A stretch of 64,000 nt of DNA from contig CAMDWT010000002.1 of NCBI GenBank assembly GCA_945877505.1, forward strand, positions 35,453-99,452. Reading direction: 5' to 3'. The first letter of the stretch is position 1. The number at the start of each line of letters is the position of its first letter. A program made the translations under genes and the position numbers. Below the pieces are notes generated by a model. That model made no database searches. It worked only from the letters and a program-made list of their open reading frames with translations, and was not told where the DNA came from. Shown one piece after another: positions 35,241-44,676 of the stretch. This DNA comes from Crenothrix polyspora. Its GTDB lineage: Bacteria > Pseudomonadota > Gammaproteobacteria > Methylococcales > Methylomonadaceae.

Positions 35241-36149
35241 TTAAGCTTCTTTTTTGCAAAGAAGAAATTCAAGCAGTGCTTTTTGTGCATGTAGGCGATT
35301 TTCAGCTTCAGCAAAGATCACACTTTGCGGGCCGTCAATGATGTCAGCGGTGACTTCTTCACCTCTATGGGCAGGTAAACAATGCATAAATAAGGCGTCA
35401 TTATTGGCGGCACTCATAATGGTCGCGTTAATTTGATAGTTTTTAAAAGCAACTTCACGAAGGTTTTGTTCTTCTTCTTGTCCCATGCTAGCCCAAACAT
35501 CGGTAACACAAAGGTCACTATTTCTTGCTGCTTCTAAAGCGGTATCAAATAATTTGACATGAGTACCGGCGGCTTCAATAAACGAGGGGAGTGGCTGATA
35601 ATCATGGGGGCAGGCAATGTTTAAAGTAAAATCAAGCAACATTGCGGCATGAATGTAGGAGTGACACATATTGTTGCCATCACCGATCCAAGTGACTGTT
35701 TTACCTTTAATATCACCGCGAAACTCAAAATATGTTTGCATATCAGCTAGTAACTGACAAGGGTGTTGCTGATCAGTTAAACCGTTGATGACCGGAACAC
35801 TTGAGTATTGGGCAAAAGTCGTTACTGTATCGTGCTTGTCAGTTCTAAGCATAATGCAGTCAACCATGCTAGAAATTACTTTGGCACTGTCATGTAAGGG
35901 CTCACCTCTACCTAGTTGAGTGTCTCTAGGCGATAAAAAGAGGGCGCTACCACCAAAATGAACCATCCCAGCTTCAAATGAAATTCGGGTGCGCGTCGAT
36001 GATTTTTCGAAAATCATCGCTAAAACTTGGCCTTTTAAGGGTTGGTAATGGGGGTCACGATTATTTTTAAGGGCTATGGCTCTATGTATTATATGGCGAA
36101 ATTCTTCGCTGGATAAGTCGAGTAAGCTAGTAAAATGTCTTAGATTCAT
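35241..36149 (-). CDS. argF: Ornithine carbamoyltransferase
   Basis: A 302-residue carbamoyltransferase. The carbamoyl-phosphate loop is [10 protein letters not shown] and the ornithine/catalytic motif is [19 protein letters not shown] is the third signature. It makes citrulline from ornithine in arginine synthesis. It starts 11 nt after argD, so the two form an operon. Confidence 0.96.
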   Translation of the reverse strand: MNLRHFTSLLDLSSEEFRHIIHRAIALKNNRDPHYQPLKGQVLAMIFEKSSTRTRISFEAGMVHFGGSALFLSPRDTQLGRGEPLHDSAKVISSMVDCIMLRTDKHDTVTTFAQYSSVPVINGLTDQQHPCQLLADMQTYFEFRGDIKGKTVTWIGDGNNMCHSYIHAAMLLDFTLNIACPHDYQPLPSFIEAAGTHVKLFDTALEAARNSDLCVTDVWASMGQEEEQNLREVAFKNYQINATIMSAANNDALFMHCLPAHRGEEVTADIIDGPQSVIFAEAENRLHAQKALLEFLLCKKEA

Positions 36150-36160
36150 GGTTCGATTAT

Positions 36161-37342
36161 TTAAGCAGTTTGTACAGTGTAGTCATTAATAATGGCTGAT
36201 AAGGTTTCAACTAGTAACATAATTTCCTGCTCATCAATAATGAGTGGGGGTAGTAGACGAATAGTGGTGTCATTAGTTACATTAATTAATAAGTACTTAT
36301 CTAGCGCTATTTTAACTAATTCGGGGCAAGGCCTGTTAAGTTCTATGCCGATCATTAAGCCTTTGTTGCGGATATCAAGCACATGGTGGTTGTTTTTAAG
36401 GCGTTCTTTAAATCCAGCGCTTATGCGCTCGCCTTTTTGAGTGGCAAGTGCAATCAAATTTTCTTCATCCATTGTTGCTAATACGGCTAAGGCCGCACTG
36501 CAAGCTAAGGGATTGCCGCCAAATGTAGAGCCATGGGTTCCGGCTGTCAGAAGAGATGAGGCTTTGCCACTGGCTAGACAAGCGCCAATAGGCACGCCAT
36601 TGCCTAGTGCTTTTGCTAACGTGCAGACATCAGGAATAATATCATTGTGTTGAAAAGCTAGGAATTTTCCAGTGCGCCCTACACCTGTTTGGATTTCATC
36701 GAGCATCAGCAATAAGCCATGCTGATCACAAAGCGTACGCAATTGGTTTAGGTAATCAGATGCAGGAATATTGATGCCACCTTCACCTTGAATGGGTTCG
36801 ACTAATAGCGCAACGATATTTTTATTTTGCGCTATGGCTGTTTTTATAGCGTCTACATCGTTGAACGGTACGCGAACAAAACCTTCAACGAGGGGTTCAA
36901 AACCATATTGTACTTTTACATTACCTGTTGCGCTTAACGTCGCTAATGTGCGGCCATGAAAACTTTTTTCCATGACGATGATTGCGGGCTTATCTATGCC
37001 TTTTTCATGACCAAATTTGCGAGCCAATTTAATCGCGGCTTCATTTGCTTCTGCGCCAGAATTACAGAAAAAAACGTTATCCATGCCACTTTTTTCTGTT
37101 AATTGATCGGCTAAAATTTCTTGATTAGCTATTTTATAGATATTTGAAGTATGGATTAGTTTTTTACTTTGTTCGCAGATAGCTTTATGTATCGCCGCGT
37201 GAGCATGTCCTAAATTACACACAGCTATGCCGGATAGTGCATCTAGGTAGCGATTATTATTTTCATCGATCAACCAAACACCTTCGCCCCGGTCAAATGT
37301 GATCGGTAGACGGTTATAGGTTGGCATGATGTGGCTAGTCAT
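36161..37342 (-). CDS. argD: Acetylornithine/succinyldiaminopimelate aminotransferase
   Basis: A class III PLP aminotransferase of about 393 residues. Key segments are [45 protein letters not shown] and the lysine region [14 protein letters not shown]. It carries out the fourth step of arginine synthesis. The frame opens at 37375, but the ATG at 37342 gives the normal N-terminus ([14 protein letters not shown]). It is upstream of and close to argF. Confidence 0.94.
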   Translation of the reverse strand: MTSHIMPTYNRLPITFDRGEGVWLIDENNNRYLDALSGIAVCNLGHAHAAIHKAICEQSKKLIHTSNIYKIANQEILADQLTEKSGMDNVFFCNSGAEANEAAIKLARKFGHEKGIDKPAIIVMEKSFHGRTLATLSATGNVKVQYGFEPLVEGFVRVPFNDVDAIKTAIAQNKNIVALLVEPIQGEGGINIPASDYLNQLRTLCDQHGLLLMLDEIQTGVGRTGKFLAFQHNDIIPDVCTLAKALGNGVPIGACLASGKASSLLTAGTHGSTFGGNPLACSAALAVLATMDEENLIALATQKGERISAGFKERLKNNHHVLDIRNKGLMIGIELNRPCPELVKIALDKYLLINVTNDTTIRLLPPLIIDEQEIMLLVETLSAIINDYTVQTA

Positions 37343-37509
37343 GGTATTTGCCTGTAAACAAAAAATAGTTAACAACTATATTATAAAAAAATGTTCGATT
37401 ATAAGTACCAATCTAATCACAGGCAAGTGATCGATGATAAGATTTGCTTTAGTATGTAGCGTAAAGTTGATAAAATCAAAGAACATTAAGTTTATTTGAG
37501 TGAATATTT

Positions 37510-37833
37510 ATGAGCGTTATAGAAAGAATTAAAGATCAAATTGAAAATAATTCAGTTGTTTTATACATGAAAGGGACGCCTGATTTTCCACAATGTGGTT
37601 TTTCGGGGCAAACGGTGCAGATGTTAAATGCCTGTCATGCTAAATTTATGTATGTGAATATTTTTGAAGACCCAGAATTGCGTGAGGCGCTTAAGGAATA
37701 TTCAAATTGGCCTACTTACCCACAATTGTATATCGATGGTGAGTTAGTAGGGGGTTGCGATATTGTTATTGATTTGTATAAAAAAGGCGAGTTAGCAACC
37801 CTGTTGGTTGCTGTGGGTGGCGTCACCGATTAA
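37510..37833 (+). CDS. grxD: Monothiol glutaredoxin (Grx4 family)
   Basis: A 107-residue CGFS glutaredoxin: the active site is PQCGFSGQT (C29), with the GSH-binding WPTYPQLYIDGELVGGCDI further on. Grx4 proteins bind a bridging 2Fe-2S cluster and serve in Fe-S trafficking rather than in disulfide reduction. Monocistronic and convergent with rnt. Confidence 0.96.
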   Translation: MSVIERIKDQIENNSVVLYMKGTPDFPQCGFSGQTVQMLNACHAKFMYVNIFEDPELREALKEYSNWPTYPQLYIDGELVGGCDIVIDLYKKGELATLLVAVGGVTD

Positions 37834-37840
37834 TTTTCAA

Positions 37841-37901
37841 TACACGGATGACTCGTTATCGCGTTTTTATGGTTTAAGCGTTGTTTTTCGTCATCCGTGT
37901 A
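37841..37901. repeat. Long-loop palindrome between grxD and rnt
   Basis: TACACGGATGAC (37841-37852) and GTCATCCGTGTA (37890-37901) are perfect 12-bp arms around a 37-nt T-rich loop. It sits between convergent genes and could be a bidirectional terminator or a degenerate repeat unit. Confidence 0.5.
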
Positions 37902-37911
37902 GCTTTAAATT

Positions 37912-38535
37912 TTAATGATCAAGCGCTTCAAGTTGTTTCCATCTATTAATAATCATACAAAATAATTCGGCTGTTTTTTCGGCATCATACAAAGCGGAAT
38001 GAGCTTTTTCATTATCCCAATCCAAGCCCGCAGCCTGAGCAATTTTTGCAAGCACTGTTTGTTGATAGGCCAATCCCCCTAAAGTAGCCGTGTCAAATGT
38101 GCTAAATGGATGGAATGGACTGCGTTTGATTTGTGTGCGTTGGATGGCAGCATTTAAAAAAGCAATGTCAAAAGCAGGATTATGGCCAACTAAAATGGCT
38201 CGCGTACAATTGTTGCGCTTTACCGCCAGCTTAATGGGCTTAAATAGCATGTCCAGCGCCTCTTTTTCATCAATAGCCATACGAAAAGGATGGTGTGGGT
38301 CTATGCCATTAAATTTTAATGCAGCAGGATCTAATTCAGAGTTTTTAAAAGGTACAACATGGGTTGTATAGCGCTCAGTGATTTCTAAGTTATTGTTGTC
38401 GTTAAGTTCAACAATGACAGCAGCAATTTCCAGCAAGGCATTTTTTTTAGGATTAAATCCGGCTGTTTCTATGTCAACGATAACAGGGAGATAGCCTCTA
38501 AAACGTTGATTTAAAGGAATTGCGGGTATGTCCAT
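37912..38535 (-). CDS. rnt: Ribonuclease T
   Basis: A 207-residue DEDDh exonuclease. The active-site residues are VDIETAGF (D, E), HNPAFDIAFLNAA (D) and HSALYDAEKTAELF (H, D). RNase T trims the 3' ends of tRNA, 5S and 23S rRNA. Length and whole-protein similarity fit RNase T better than the DNA polymerase epsilon subunit. It lies 84 nt after pyrC on the same strand, an arrangement known from Pseudomonas. Confidence 0.93.
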   Translation of the reverse strand: MDIPAIPLNQRFRGYLPVIVDIETAGFNPKKNALLEIAAVIVELNDNNNLEITERYTTHVVPFKNSELDPAALKFNGIDPHHPFRMAIDEKEALDMLFKPIKLAVKRNNCTRAILVGHNPAFDIAFLNAAIQRTQIKRSPFHPFSTFDTATLGGLAYQQTVLAKIAQAAGLDWDNEKAHSALYDAEKTAELFCMIINRWKQLEALDH

Positions 38536-38595
38536 TATGATGTGTTGTATCCTGAAAACGATTAAAAAAGTAGGGCATGTTACGCCAAGTTAGAT

Positions 38596-38623
38596 GTAGA
38601 GACTTAAATTATTTCGTCTCTAC
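38596..38623 (-). repeat. Hairpin at the end of pyrC
   Basis: GTAGAGAC (38596-38603) pairs with GTCTCTAC (38616-38623), including the pyrC stop codon. No T run follows on the minus strand, so terminator function is doubtful. Confidence 0.4.
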
Positions 38624-39651
38624 TGTAATTGCCAATGTAATTCTTCACCTGCATTGACAGGTGTGATGATATTTTCAGGATCTCCATAAGTTGACGGTAT
38701 TGTCCATGTCGATCTTGTTAACGTGACCGTCTCTGTATTTCTGGGAAGGCGGTAAAAATCAGCTCCAAAAAAACTAGCGAAGCCTTCTAATTTATCTAGG
38801 GCATTGGCGGTTTCGAAGGCTGTCGCATAGAGTTCTAAGGCGGCATGCGCACTGTAACAACCGGCACACCCACAGGTGGTTTCTTTAAGGGTTGTAAGGT
38901 GTGGAGCGCTGTCTGTGCCTAAAAAGAATTTTGGATTGCCACTAGTCGCGGCTTCAAGTAATGCCAAGCGATGACGCTCTCGTTTTAGGATGGGTAGGCA
39001 ATAATAATGGGGGCGAATACCGCCTGCGAGAATGGCGTTACGATTATACAAGAGATGTTGAGGCGTAATAGTTGCTGCGATATTATTTCCTGAGGCATTT
39101 ACAAACTGAACGGCTTCAATCGTAGTGACATGCTCAAGCACGATGCGTAAATTAGGGAAGTTATTGACGATTTTGCTTAGGCTGGCCTCAATAAATACCC
39201 GTTCACGGTCAAAAATATCACAAGCTTGATCGGGAACTTCACCATGAATGAGTAAGGGAATGTCTTGTTCTTCGAGAGCGGTTAATAAGGGGTAAATGGC
39301 TTCAATATCAGCAACACCAGAATCAGAGTTAGTGGTGGCGCCTGCTGGGTAGAGTTTAAAGGCGTACACATGTTCAGCGTCAGCCGCTTTTTTTATTTCA
39401 GAGATTGGCGTGGATGCTGTCAAATATAAAGTCATTAGTGGGGTGAAAGTTACCCCAACAGGCAGTGCGTTTAAAATTTCTTCTCGATAAGCTAAAGCCT
39501 GGCTGACTGTCGTCACGGGCGGCTTAAGATTTGGCATGATAATCGCTCGGGCAAATTGCCTAGCAGTATGCGGTAATACGGTTTTTAAAATAGCGCCGTT
39601 TCGAACATGTAAGTGCCAGTCATCGGGGCGGGTTATGGTTAATGTTTTCAT
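38620..39651 (-). CDS. pyrC: Dihydroorotase
   Basis: A 343-residue class II dihydroorotase. The first metal motif is DDWHLHVR (H13, H15), the carboxylated lysine lies in YAFKLYPAGATTNSDSGV, and later histidines are in LIHGEV, LEHVTT and GTDSAPH. It closes carbamoyl-aspartate to dihydroorotate in pyrimidine synthesis. The length matches E. coli PyrC (348). rnt follows. Confidence 0.96.
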   Translation of the reverse strand: MKTLTITRPDDWHLHVRNGAILKTVLPHTARQFARAIIMPNLKPPVTTVSQALAYREEILNALPVGVTFTPLMTLYLTASTPISEIKKAADAEHVYAFKLYPAGATTNSDSGVADIEAIYPLLTALEEQDIPLLIHGEVPDQACDIFDRERVFIEASLSKIVNNFPNLRIVLEHVTTIEAVQFVNASGNNIAATITPQHLLYNRNAILAGGIRPHYYCLPILKRERHRLALLEAATSGNPKFFLGTDSAPHLTTLKETTCGCAGCYSAHAALELYATAFETANALDKLEGFASFFGADFYRLPRNTETVTLTRSTWTIPSTYGDPENIITPVNAGEELHWQLQ

Positions 39652-39757
39652 TGTGGGCGGTGTGTCTGTAAAATAGACGGTTATTCTATAGTAAGAGCTT
39701 GGAAAAACTAAATTCAGTCCTTATAGTAGTTATTATTTTTTGTTGTCGGAGTGGTTA

Positions 39758-40018
39758 ATGCCAATTTACGAATATCAATGTCAGTCCTGTGGGCATGAGC
39801 ACGAAGCGTTACAAAAGTTGGGTGCAGACCCCATACTTATATGTCCTGCTTGTACGAAGCCGGAGTTAATGAAAAAAATTTCAGCGGCCGGATTTAGATT
39901 AAAAGGAACCGGTTGGTACGAAACTGATTTTAAAAGCGGCACTAAGAAAAATGTCGCAGGTGACGCCTCTACAGCAAAAGCCAGTAGTTGTCCGCCTAGT
40001 GGTTGTAAAAGCGATTAA
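39758..40018 (+). CDS. FmdB family zinc-ribbon regulatory protein
   Basis: An 86-residue FmdB-type protein. The zinc ribbon is CQSCG (C9, C12) and CPACTKP further on; the N-terminus MPIYEYQC is the family hallmark, which fixes the start at 39758 with a GGAG site. A cysteine-containing tail (SSCPPSGC) ends the protein. Its placement just upstream of aspS is conserved in Gammaproteobacteria. The function is unknown. Confidence 0.88.
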   Translation: MPIYEYQCQSCGHEHEALQKLGADPILICPACTKPELMKKISAAGFRLKGTGWYETDFKSGTKKNVAGDASTAKASSCPPSGCKSD

Positions 40019-40123
40019 CCAAACAAACATCAAGTTGATTAAAACGTTAATGATGCTTAATGTTTTTTATTTTTATCTTAATTTTTACTAAACAAACAAT
40101 TTTTTAATACACAGGGAAAATCT

Positions 40124-41917
40124 ATGCGTACCCACAAGTGCGGAGAATTAAATACACAACAGCTAGGCGAAACCGTTTCTATCTGCGGTTGGGTCCACAG
40201 ACGTCGTGACCACGGCGGCGTTATTTTTATCGACCTTAGAGATCGTGCAGGCTTAGTGCAAGTTGTGGTTGATCCTGATGTGGAGGACACTTTTGCTATT
40301 GCTGAACAAGTTCGCAGTGAATATGTATTGCAAATTACAGGCTTGGTACGTGATCGTCCTGCAGGAACCATTAATGCCAATATGCATTCTGGTGCCATTG
40401 AGATACTGGCCAAAAATATTGTCGTTTTAAATGAATCAGAAACTCCGCCGTTTCCGATAGAAAGTGAAATTGAAGTTAATGAAGAGTTACGTTTACGCTA
40501 TCGTTATATCGATTTGCGTCGAACTGCTATGCAAGAAAAAATGAAAGTGCGTCGTGATGTTACGCGAGTACTTAGAAATTTCCTTGATGATAATGAATTT
40601 TTTGAAATTGAAACACCCTATTTAACGAAAGCGACACCTGAAGGCGCGCGTGATTACATCGTGCCGAGCCGTACTCACGAGAATTCATTTTTTGCGCTGC
40701 CACAATCACCACAGCTGTATAAACAAATGTTGATGATTGCCGGTATGGATAGATATTATCAAGTAGTACGTTGTTTCCGTGATGAAGACTTACGTGCGGA
40801 TAGGCAGCCAGAGTTTACTCAGCTTGATATTGAAACATCCTTTATGGATGAAAATGAAATTATGACGGTCATGGAAGAAATGATACGTCAATTATTTGCG
40901 AAAGTGATTAATGTCGAGCTAGCGGCTACTTTTCCACGCATGAGTTATCAAGAATCGGTATCACGTTTCGGCGTCGATCGTCCTGATTTACGTATTCCAT
41001 TAGAGTTGATTGATATCGCTGACGAGATGAAAGCGGTTGATTTTAAAGTTTTCTCCGCGCCTGCTAATGACCCTAAAGGTCGCGTAGTGGCAATGCGTGT
41101 TCCCAATGCAGGGGATTTAAGCCGTAAAGACATTGATGAGTTAACTAAGTTTGTCAGTATTTATGGCGCTAAGGGTTTAGCCTATATTAAAGTCAACGAC
41201 TTAGCTGCTGGATTGGAAGGTTTACAGTCACCGATTGTTAAATTTGCACCCAAAGAAGTTTGGGATAGCGTTTTGGCTAAAACAGGCGCACAAACTGGCG
41301 ATTTAATATTCTTTGGTGCTGATAAAGCCAATATCGTTAATGAAGCCATGGGTGCTTTACGTGTTAAGTTGGGTCAAGACCTTAATTTAATGCAAGGTGA
41401 GTGGAAGCCGGTTTGGATCGTTGATTTTCCGATGTTTGATTGGGATGAAAAAGCGGGGCGATTTAATGCCATTCATCATCCTTTTACAGCGCCAAGTTGT
41501 TCTGTTGAAGACTTGGTTGCGAATCCGGGTGTTGCTTTATCACGGGCGTATGATTTAGTCCTAAATGGTACCGAAGTGGGTGGTGGCTCAATTCGTATCA
41601 ATCGCACCTCTATGCAACAAACGGTTTTTGAGATTTTAGGGATAGGCGAAGAAGAGGCTAGAGAGAAATTCGGCTTCTTATTGGATGCTTTAAAATATGG
41701 TGCGCCACCGCATGGCGGCTTGGCTTTTGGCCTTGATCGTTTAGTGATGTTGATGACGGGTTCAAGCTCAATTCGTGACGTGATAGCTTTTCCAAAAACC
41801 CAATCAGCAGCGTGTCCGTTGGTTAGTGCACCTGCTGTAGTGACCGATGAGCAATTAAAAGAGTTGGGCATTCGTTTAATTAAACCGGCAGGAAAAGAAA
41901 AAGTTAAGCAAGATTAG
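40124..41917 (+). CDS. aspS: Aspartyl-tRNA synthetase
   Basis: A 597-residue bacterial-type class II synthetase. An N-terminal OB-fold anticodon domain ([19 protein letters not shown]) is followed by the catalytic core with motif 2 ([18 protein letters not shown]), a GAD insertion domain (about 280-420) and motif 3 ([15 protein letters not shown]). The full-length GAD domain is typical of bacteria. Whether it is discriminating or also charges tRNA(Asn) depends on asparaginyl synthetase elsewhere in the genome. Paired with fmdB. Confidence 0.97.
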   Translation: MRTHKCGELNTQQLGETVSICGWVHRRRDHGGVIFIDLRDRAGLVQVVVDPDVEDTFAIAEQVRSEYVLQITGLVRDRPAGTINANMHSGAIEILAKNIVVLNESETPPFPIESEIEVNEELRLRYRYIDLRRTAMQEKMKVRRDVTRVLRNFLDDNEFFEIETPYLTKATPEGARDYIVPSRTHENSFFALPQSPQLYKQMLMIAGMDRYYQVVRCFRDEDLRADRQPEFTQLDIETSFMDENEIMTVMEEMIRQLFAKVINVELAATFPRMSYQESVSRFGVDRPDLRIPLELIDIADEMKAVDFKVFSAPANDPKGRVVAMRVPNAGDLSRKDIDELTKFVSIYGAKGLAYIKVNDLAAGLEGLQSPIVKFAPKEVWDSVLAKTGAQTGDLIFFGADKANIVNEAMGALRVKLGQDLNLMQGEWKPVWIVDFPMFDWDEKAGRFNAIHHPFTAPSCSVEDLVANPGVALSRAYDLVLNGTEVGGGSIRINRTSMQQTVFEILGIGEEEAREKFGFLLDALKYGAPPHGGLAFGLDRLVMLMTGSSSIRDVIAFPKTQSAACPLVSAPAVVTDEQLKELGIRLIKPAGKEKVKQD

Positions 41918-41931
41918 ATTTAATTAGGTGG

Positions 41932-41968
41932 TGTAGGTTGGATTAACACTGTTTTTATCCAACCTACA
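41932..41968. repeat. REP-like palindrome after aspS
   Basis: TGTAGGTTGGAT (41932-41943) and ATCCAACCTACA (41957-41968) are perfect 12-bp arms with a 13-nt loop. The TAGGTTGG core resembles intergenic palindromes common in many bacteria. It lies 14 nt after aspS and may serve as its 3' hairpin, but there is no T run. Confidence 0.5.
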
Positions 41969-42072
41969 TAACACTAAGAGAAGATTTCTTGAGGCGGTCT
42001 AAGAACGACTACTTGATTTGCTAACTGCGGAATTATTTAAAACAGTTCAATTAGAATGCCAAAAAAATAATA

Positions 42073-42429
42073 ATGGCAGCAAAAAAAAAGAGTACTGAAA
42101 AAGAAACTAAAAAAATATCGACTAACCCAAAAAAAATGAGTTCTTTTTTTGCGTGGGATGACGATATTTTAATACTCAATGTGCTCGGTACGCCTGGTGC
42201 TAAACAAGATGTAATTGGCAAGGTTAAAGGTAATCAACTTAAAATCAGTGTTACGCAAGAACCGCGTGCAGGTAAGGCAACTGACCATATGGTGAGGTTC
42301 TTAGCTAAAGAATTTGATGTTTCTACGTCTGATATCGTTGTTGTTTTTGGACGCATGAATATAAATAAGCAATTGCGTATTAAAGCACCCAAGAAATTGC
42401 CCTCAATCATTGCACGGTTAGCGTCTTGA
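42073..42429 (+). CDS. DUF167 (YggU) family protein
   Basis: A 118-residue protein. The DUF167 domain (residues 24-118) is seen in LNVLGTPGAKQDVIGKVKGNQLKISVTQEPRAGKATDHMVRFLA and in SDIVVVFGRMNINKQLRI. The first 23 residues are lysine- and threonine-rich and may be a flexible tail. The function is unknown; the family often lies near yggT and proC, not seen here. Confidence 0.85.
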   Translation: MAAKKKSTEKETKKISTNPKKMSSFFAWDDDILILNVLGTPGAKQDVIGKVKGNQLKISVTQEPRAGKATDHMVRFLAKEFDVSTSDIVVVFGRMNINKQLRIKAPKKLPSIIARLAS

Positions 42430-42529
42430 AAAACCTTTCTTAAAACGCCGTTTAGTTTTTTGCGTGCTCTCATCTCAAGCCTAATAAGTCCAACAGACTT
42501 TTTATATGTAACGTTTTAATGGTAAATAA

Positions 42530-43627
42530 ATGACTTCAACAAGCTTTCCTATTCAAGATTATGCCTTACTCGATGATGAAGAGTGTGACGCCCGGATTAT
42601 TGCAGCCAAAGCCAAGCTAGGTAAGCGTTGTGTAGTGCTTGGGCATCATTATCAGCGTGACGAGGTGTTTAAGCACGCCGATTTTTCTGGTGATTCATTA
42701 AAATTATCTAGGGATGCCGCACAATCCGAAGCCGAATACATTGTTTTTTGCGGTGTACATTTTATGGCGGAAGTTGCTGATATTTTGTCTAGACCTGAAC
42801 AAATAGCCATCTTGCCGGATTTGGCGGCAGGTTGTTCAATGGCTGATATGGCAAATTTGTTGAAGGTGCAGAAATGTTGGCAAGAATTAGCACAAGTTAT
42901 CGATGTGGATAATGAGGTTACCCCCGTCACTTACATTAATTCCGCTGCCGACTTAAAAGCCTTTTGTGGTAAACATGATGGGATAGTGTGCACCTCGTCT
43001 AATGCACAAAAAATATTGGAATGGAGTTTTGAACGGCGCGCCAAGGTATTGTTTTTTCCTGATCAACATTTAGGGCGTAATACCGGTTACCAAATGGGTA
43101 TTCCTTTAGAAGAAATGGTGACGTGGGACTTTAATAAACCGATGGGCGGTTTAAGCGAAGAACAAATTCGTAATGCCAAAATTATTTTATGGAACGGCTA
43201 TTGTTCGGTGCATCAAGTTTTTAAACCAGAACAAATTGATCAATTTCTTGAGCGTTTCCCAGAAACCCTTGTTATTTCTCATCCTGAAGCGTGTTTTGAA
43301 GTTTGTCAAAAAGCCGAATTTGTCGGTTCAACTGAATATATTCTTAAAACGGTTCGTGAGGCTGAGCCAAATACCCGTTGGTTAGTGGCTACTGAGCTAA
43401 ATTTAGTCAATCGCTTACATGATGAATGTAAAGCGCAAGGTAAAAACGTGCATTTTATGTCGCCCACACTCTGTATGTGTTCAACCATGTTTAGAACCGA
43501 TCCACAGCATTTAGCTTGGGTATTGGAAAATCTGGCTGCGGGTCATGTTATTAATCGTATCGTAGTACCTGCAGAAGAAGCAACGTTGGCTAGACGAGCG
43601 TTGGAAAATATGCTGTCGATTCATTGA
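42530..43627 (+). CDS. nadA: Quinolinate synthase A
   Basis: A 365-residue NadA. It condenses iminoaspartate with dihydroxyacetone phosphate to quinolinate in NAD synthesis and carries a 4Fe-4S cluster. The cluster cysteines lie in VFCGVHFMAE, SHPEACFEVC and LCMCSTMFR. Other family stretches are GHHYQRDEVF, GDSLKLSRDA and INSAADLKAFCG. It is a single-gene unit here. Confidence 0.96.
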   Translation: MTSTSFPIQDYALLDDEECDARIIAAKAKLGKRCVVLGHHYQRDEVFKHADFSGDSLKLSRDAAQSEAEYIVFCGVHFMAEVADILSRPEQIAILPDLAAGCSMADMANLLKVQKCWQELAQVIDVDNEVTPVTYINSAADLKAFCGKHDGIVCTSSNAQKILEWSFERRAKVLFFPDQHLGRNTGYQMGIPLEEMVTWDFNKPMGGLSEEQIRNAKIILWNGYCSVHQVFKPEQIDQFLERFPETLVISHPEACFEVCQKAEFVGSTEYILKTVREAEPNTRWLVATELNLVNRLHDECKAQGKNVHFMSPTLCMCSTMFRTDPQHLAWVLENLAAGHVINRIVVPAEEATLARRALENMLSIH

Positions 43628-43871
43628 GTAAGCTAAGAAAAGGGTTTAAGTGAAGTTAGGTTTTTTCTTGAGAGTGCTAGGGCATTGAATATTAATTAAT
43701 AGTTTTTCAAAAATAGTGTGAAGTCTAATTGTTAAATCATTTTAAATAAATTTAAAAAGTAATTTACTTTCGATTCGATATTATATAATATTGAAATGCG
43801 TAAATATTACGGGGTGATGCCATTTCATGGCGTTACAGTAATTTTTAAATTGACGGATTTTGGAGTAACAA

Positions 43872-44192
43872 ATGAATCGATTGAATGCATTTAAGTTTGT
43901 CAGCCTCAATAACCTAAAAATAGGGTTATCTTTTTTATGTTGCATTCCTCTTATTTCAATGGCTCAACCCCAAGAAACAGAGCTTTCTAAAATACAAACT
44001 TGCCACTATTTACAGACTGTTGAGGGGGGGTCAGGGTATGGAAAGAATGTTAATTGGCAAGTGCTTGCTAAATATTCGGCCTTAAGTAAAGCTGAAAAAT
44101 TGGGTGCTAGTCACCTTGTTTGGGAGCGTTTCGATCCTATTGGAACATTCAATGGTGTAGCCGTCGCAAAAATTTATGATTGTAATTCTTAG
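43872..44192 (+). CDS. Small exported protein of unknown function
   Basis: I do not recognise this 106-residue protein. A signal-like hydrophobic segment (about 15-31, ending SMAQP) is followed by a mature domain with two cysteines (TCHYLQ and YDCNS) likely to form a disulfide. The pattern ALSKAEKLGASHLVW resembles the helix of RcsF/DUF4156-type small envelope domains, but the match is too weak to assign. It stands alone, with 244 nt upstream, and is convergent with the next gene. Confidence 0.65.
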   Translation: MNRLNAFKFVSLNNLKIGLSFLCCIPLISMAQPQETELSKIQTCHYLQTVEGGSGYGKNVNWQVLAKYSALSKAEKLGASHLVWERFDPIGTFNGVAVAKIYDCNS

Positions 44193-44303
44193 TGCTAGAG
44201 CAGTTGACTACAGTAAAGAATGAGCTAAGCAATATCCAATGACTTAATTTTTAGTGATTGGGATTTGCTTAGCGTCCATTAGAAACGAGATATTGTAAGG
44301 TTG

Positions 44304-44630
44304 TTATTTAATACATAAAGACTCGGCTCGTGTTCCATCGGGTGTTATCACACCCTCTGCATTAACATGCCACCTAAATCGAAGTTGCATGCTTTTATTC
44401 ATTAAAAAAGCCCTTTCAACATCGAATTGATCATCCTCTTTGAAAACTTGCCAGCCTAAATCTCGTTGAGATCGTATTCTGATTTTGTCTTTTAACGTAT
44501 CATCAATTGATACATTATCAATACAAGGTGAATTTTTGACTATTTCCTCTGCTTTAGCTTCATCAATTTGAGCATAAGCATTATTGAGAGGGATAAGTAA
44601 GCTCAGAAGTGTAAAACAAAAAAATCTCAT
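44304..44630 (-). CDS. Small exported protein of unknown function downstream of amtB
   Basis: A 108-residue protein. The ATG at 44630 with a GGGA site starts a good signal peptide (MRFFCFTLLSLLIPL, cleaved after AYA); the longer frame to 44702 would bury it and overlap amtB. The mature part has two cysteines (SPCID and SLCIK) and is otherwise unfamiliar. It begins 46 nt after the amtB stop and may be co-transcribed with it. Confidence 0.65.
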   Translation of the reverse strand: MRFFCFTLLSLLIPLNNAYAQIDEAKAEEIVKNSPCIDNVSIDDTLKDKIRIRSQRDLGWQVFKEDDQFDVERAFLMNKSMQLRFRWHVNAEGVITPDGTRAESLCIK

Positions 44631-44676
44631 AGTTTTTCCCAACAGATTAAAAACGTCTACTGATAAAAAGTTTGGG

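Noticed and set aside
41476-41871. 131-codon antisense frame in aspS
   Set aside because: It is opposite to the catalytic core of aspS, with no protein-like features of its own.
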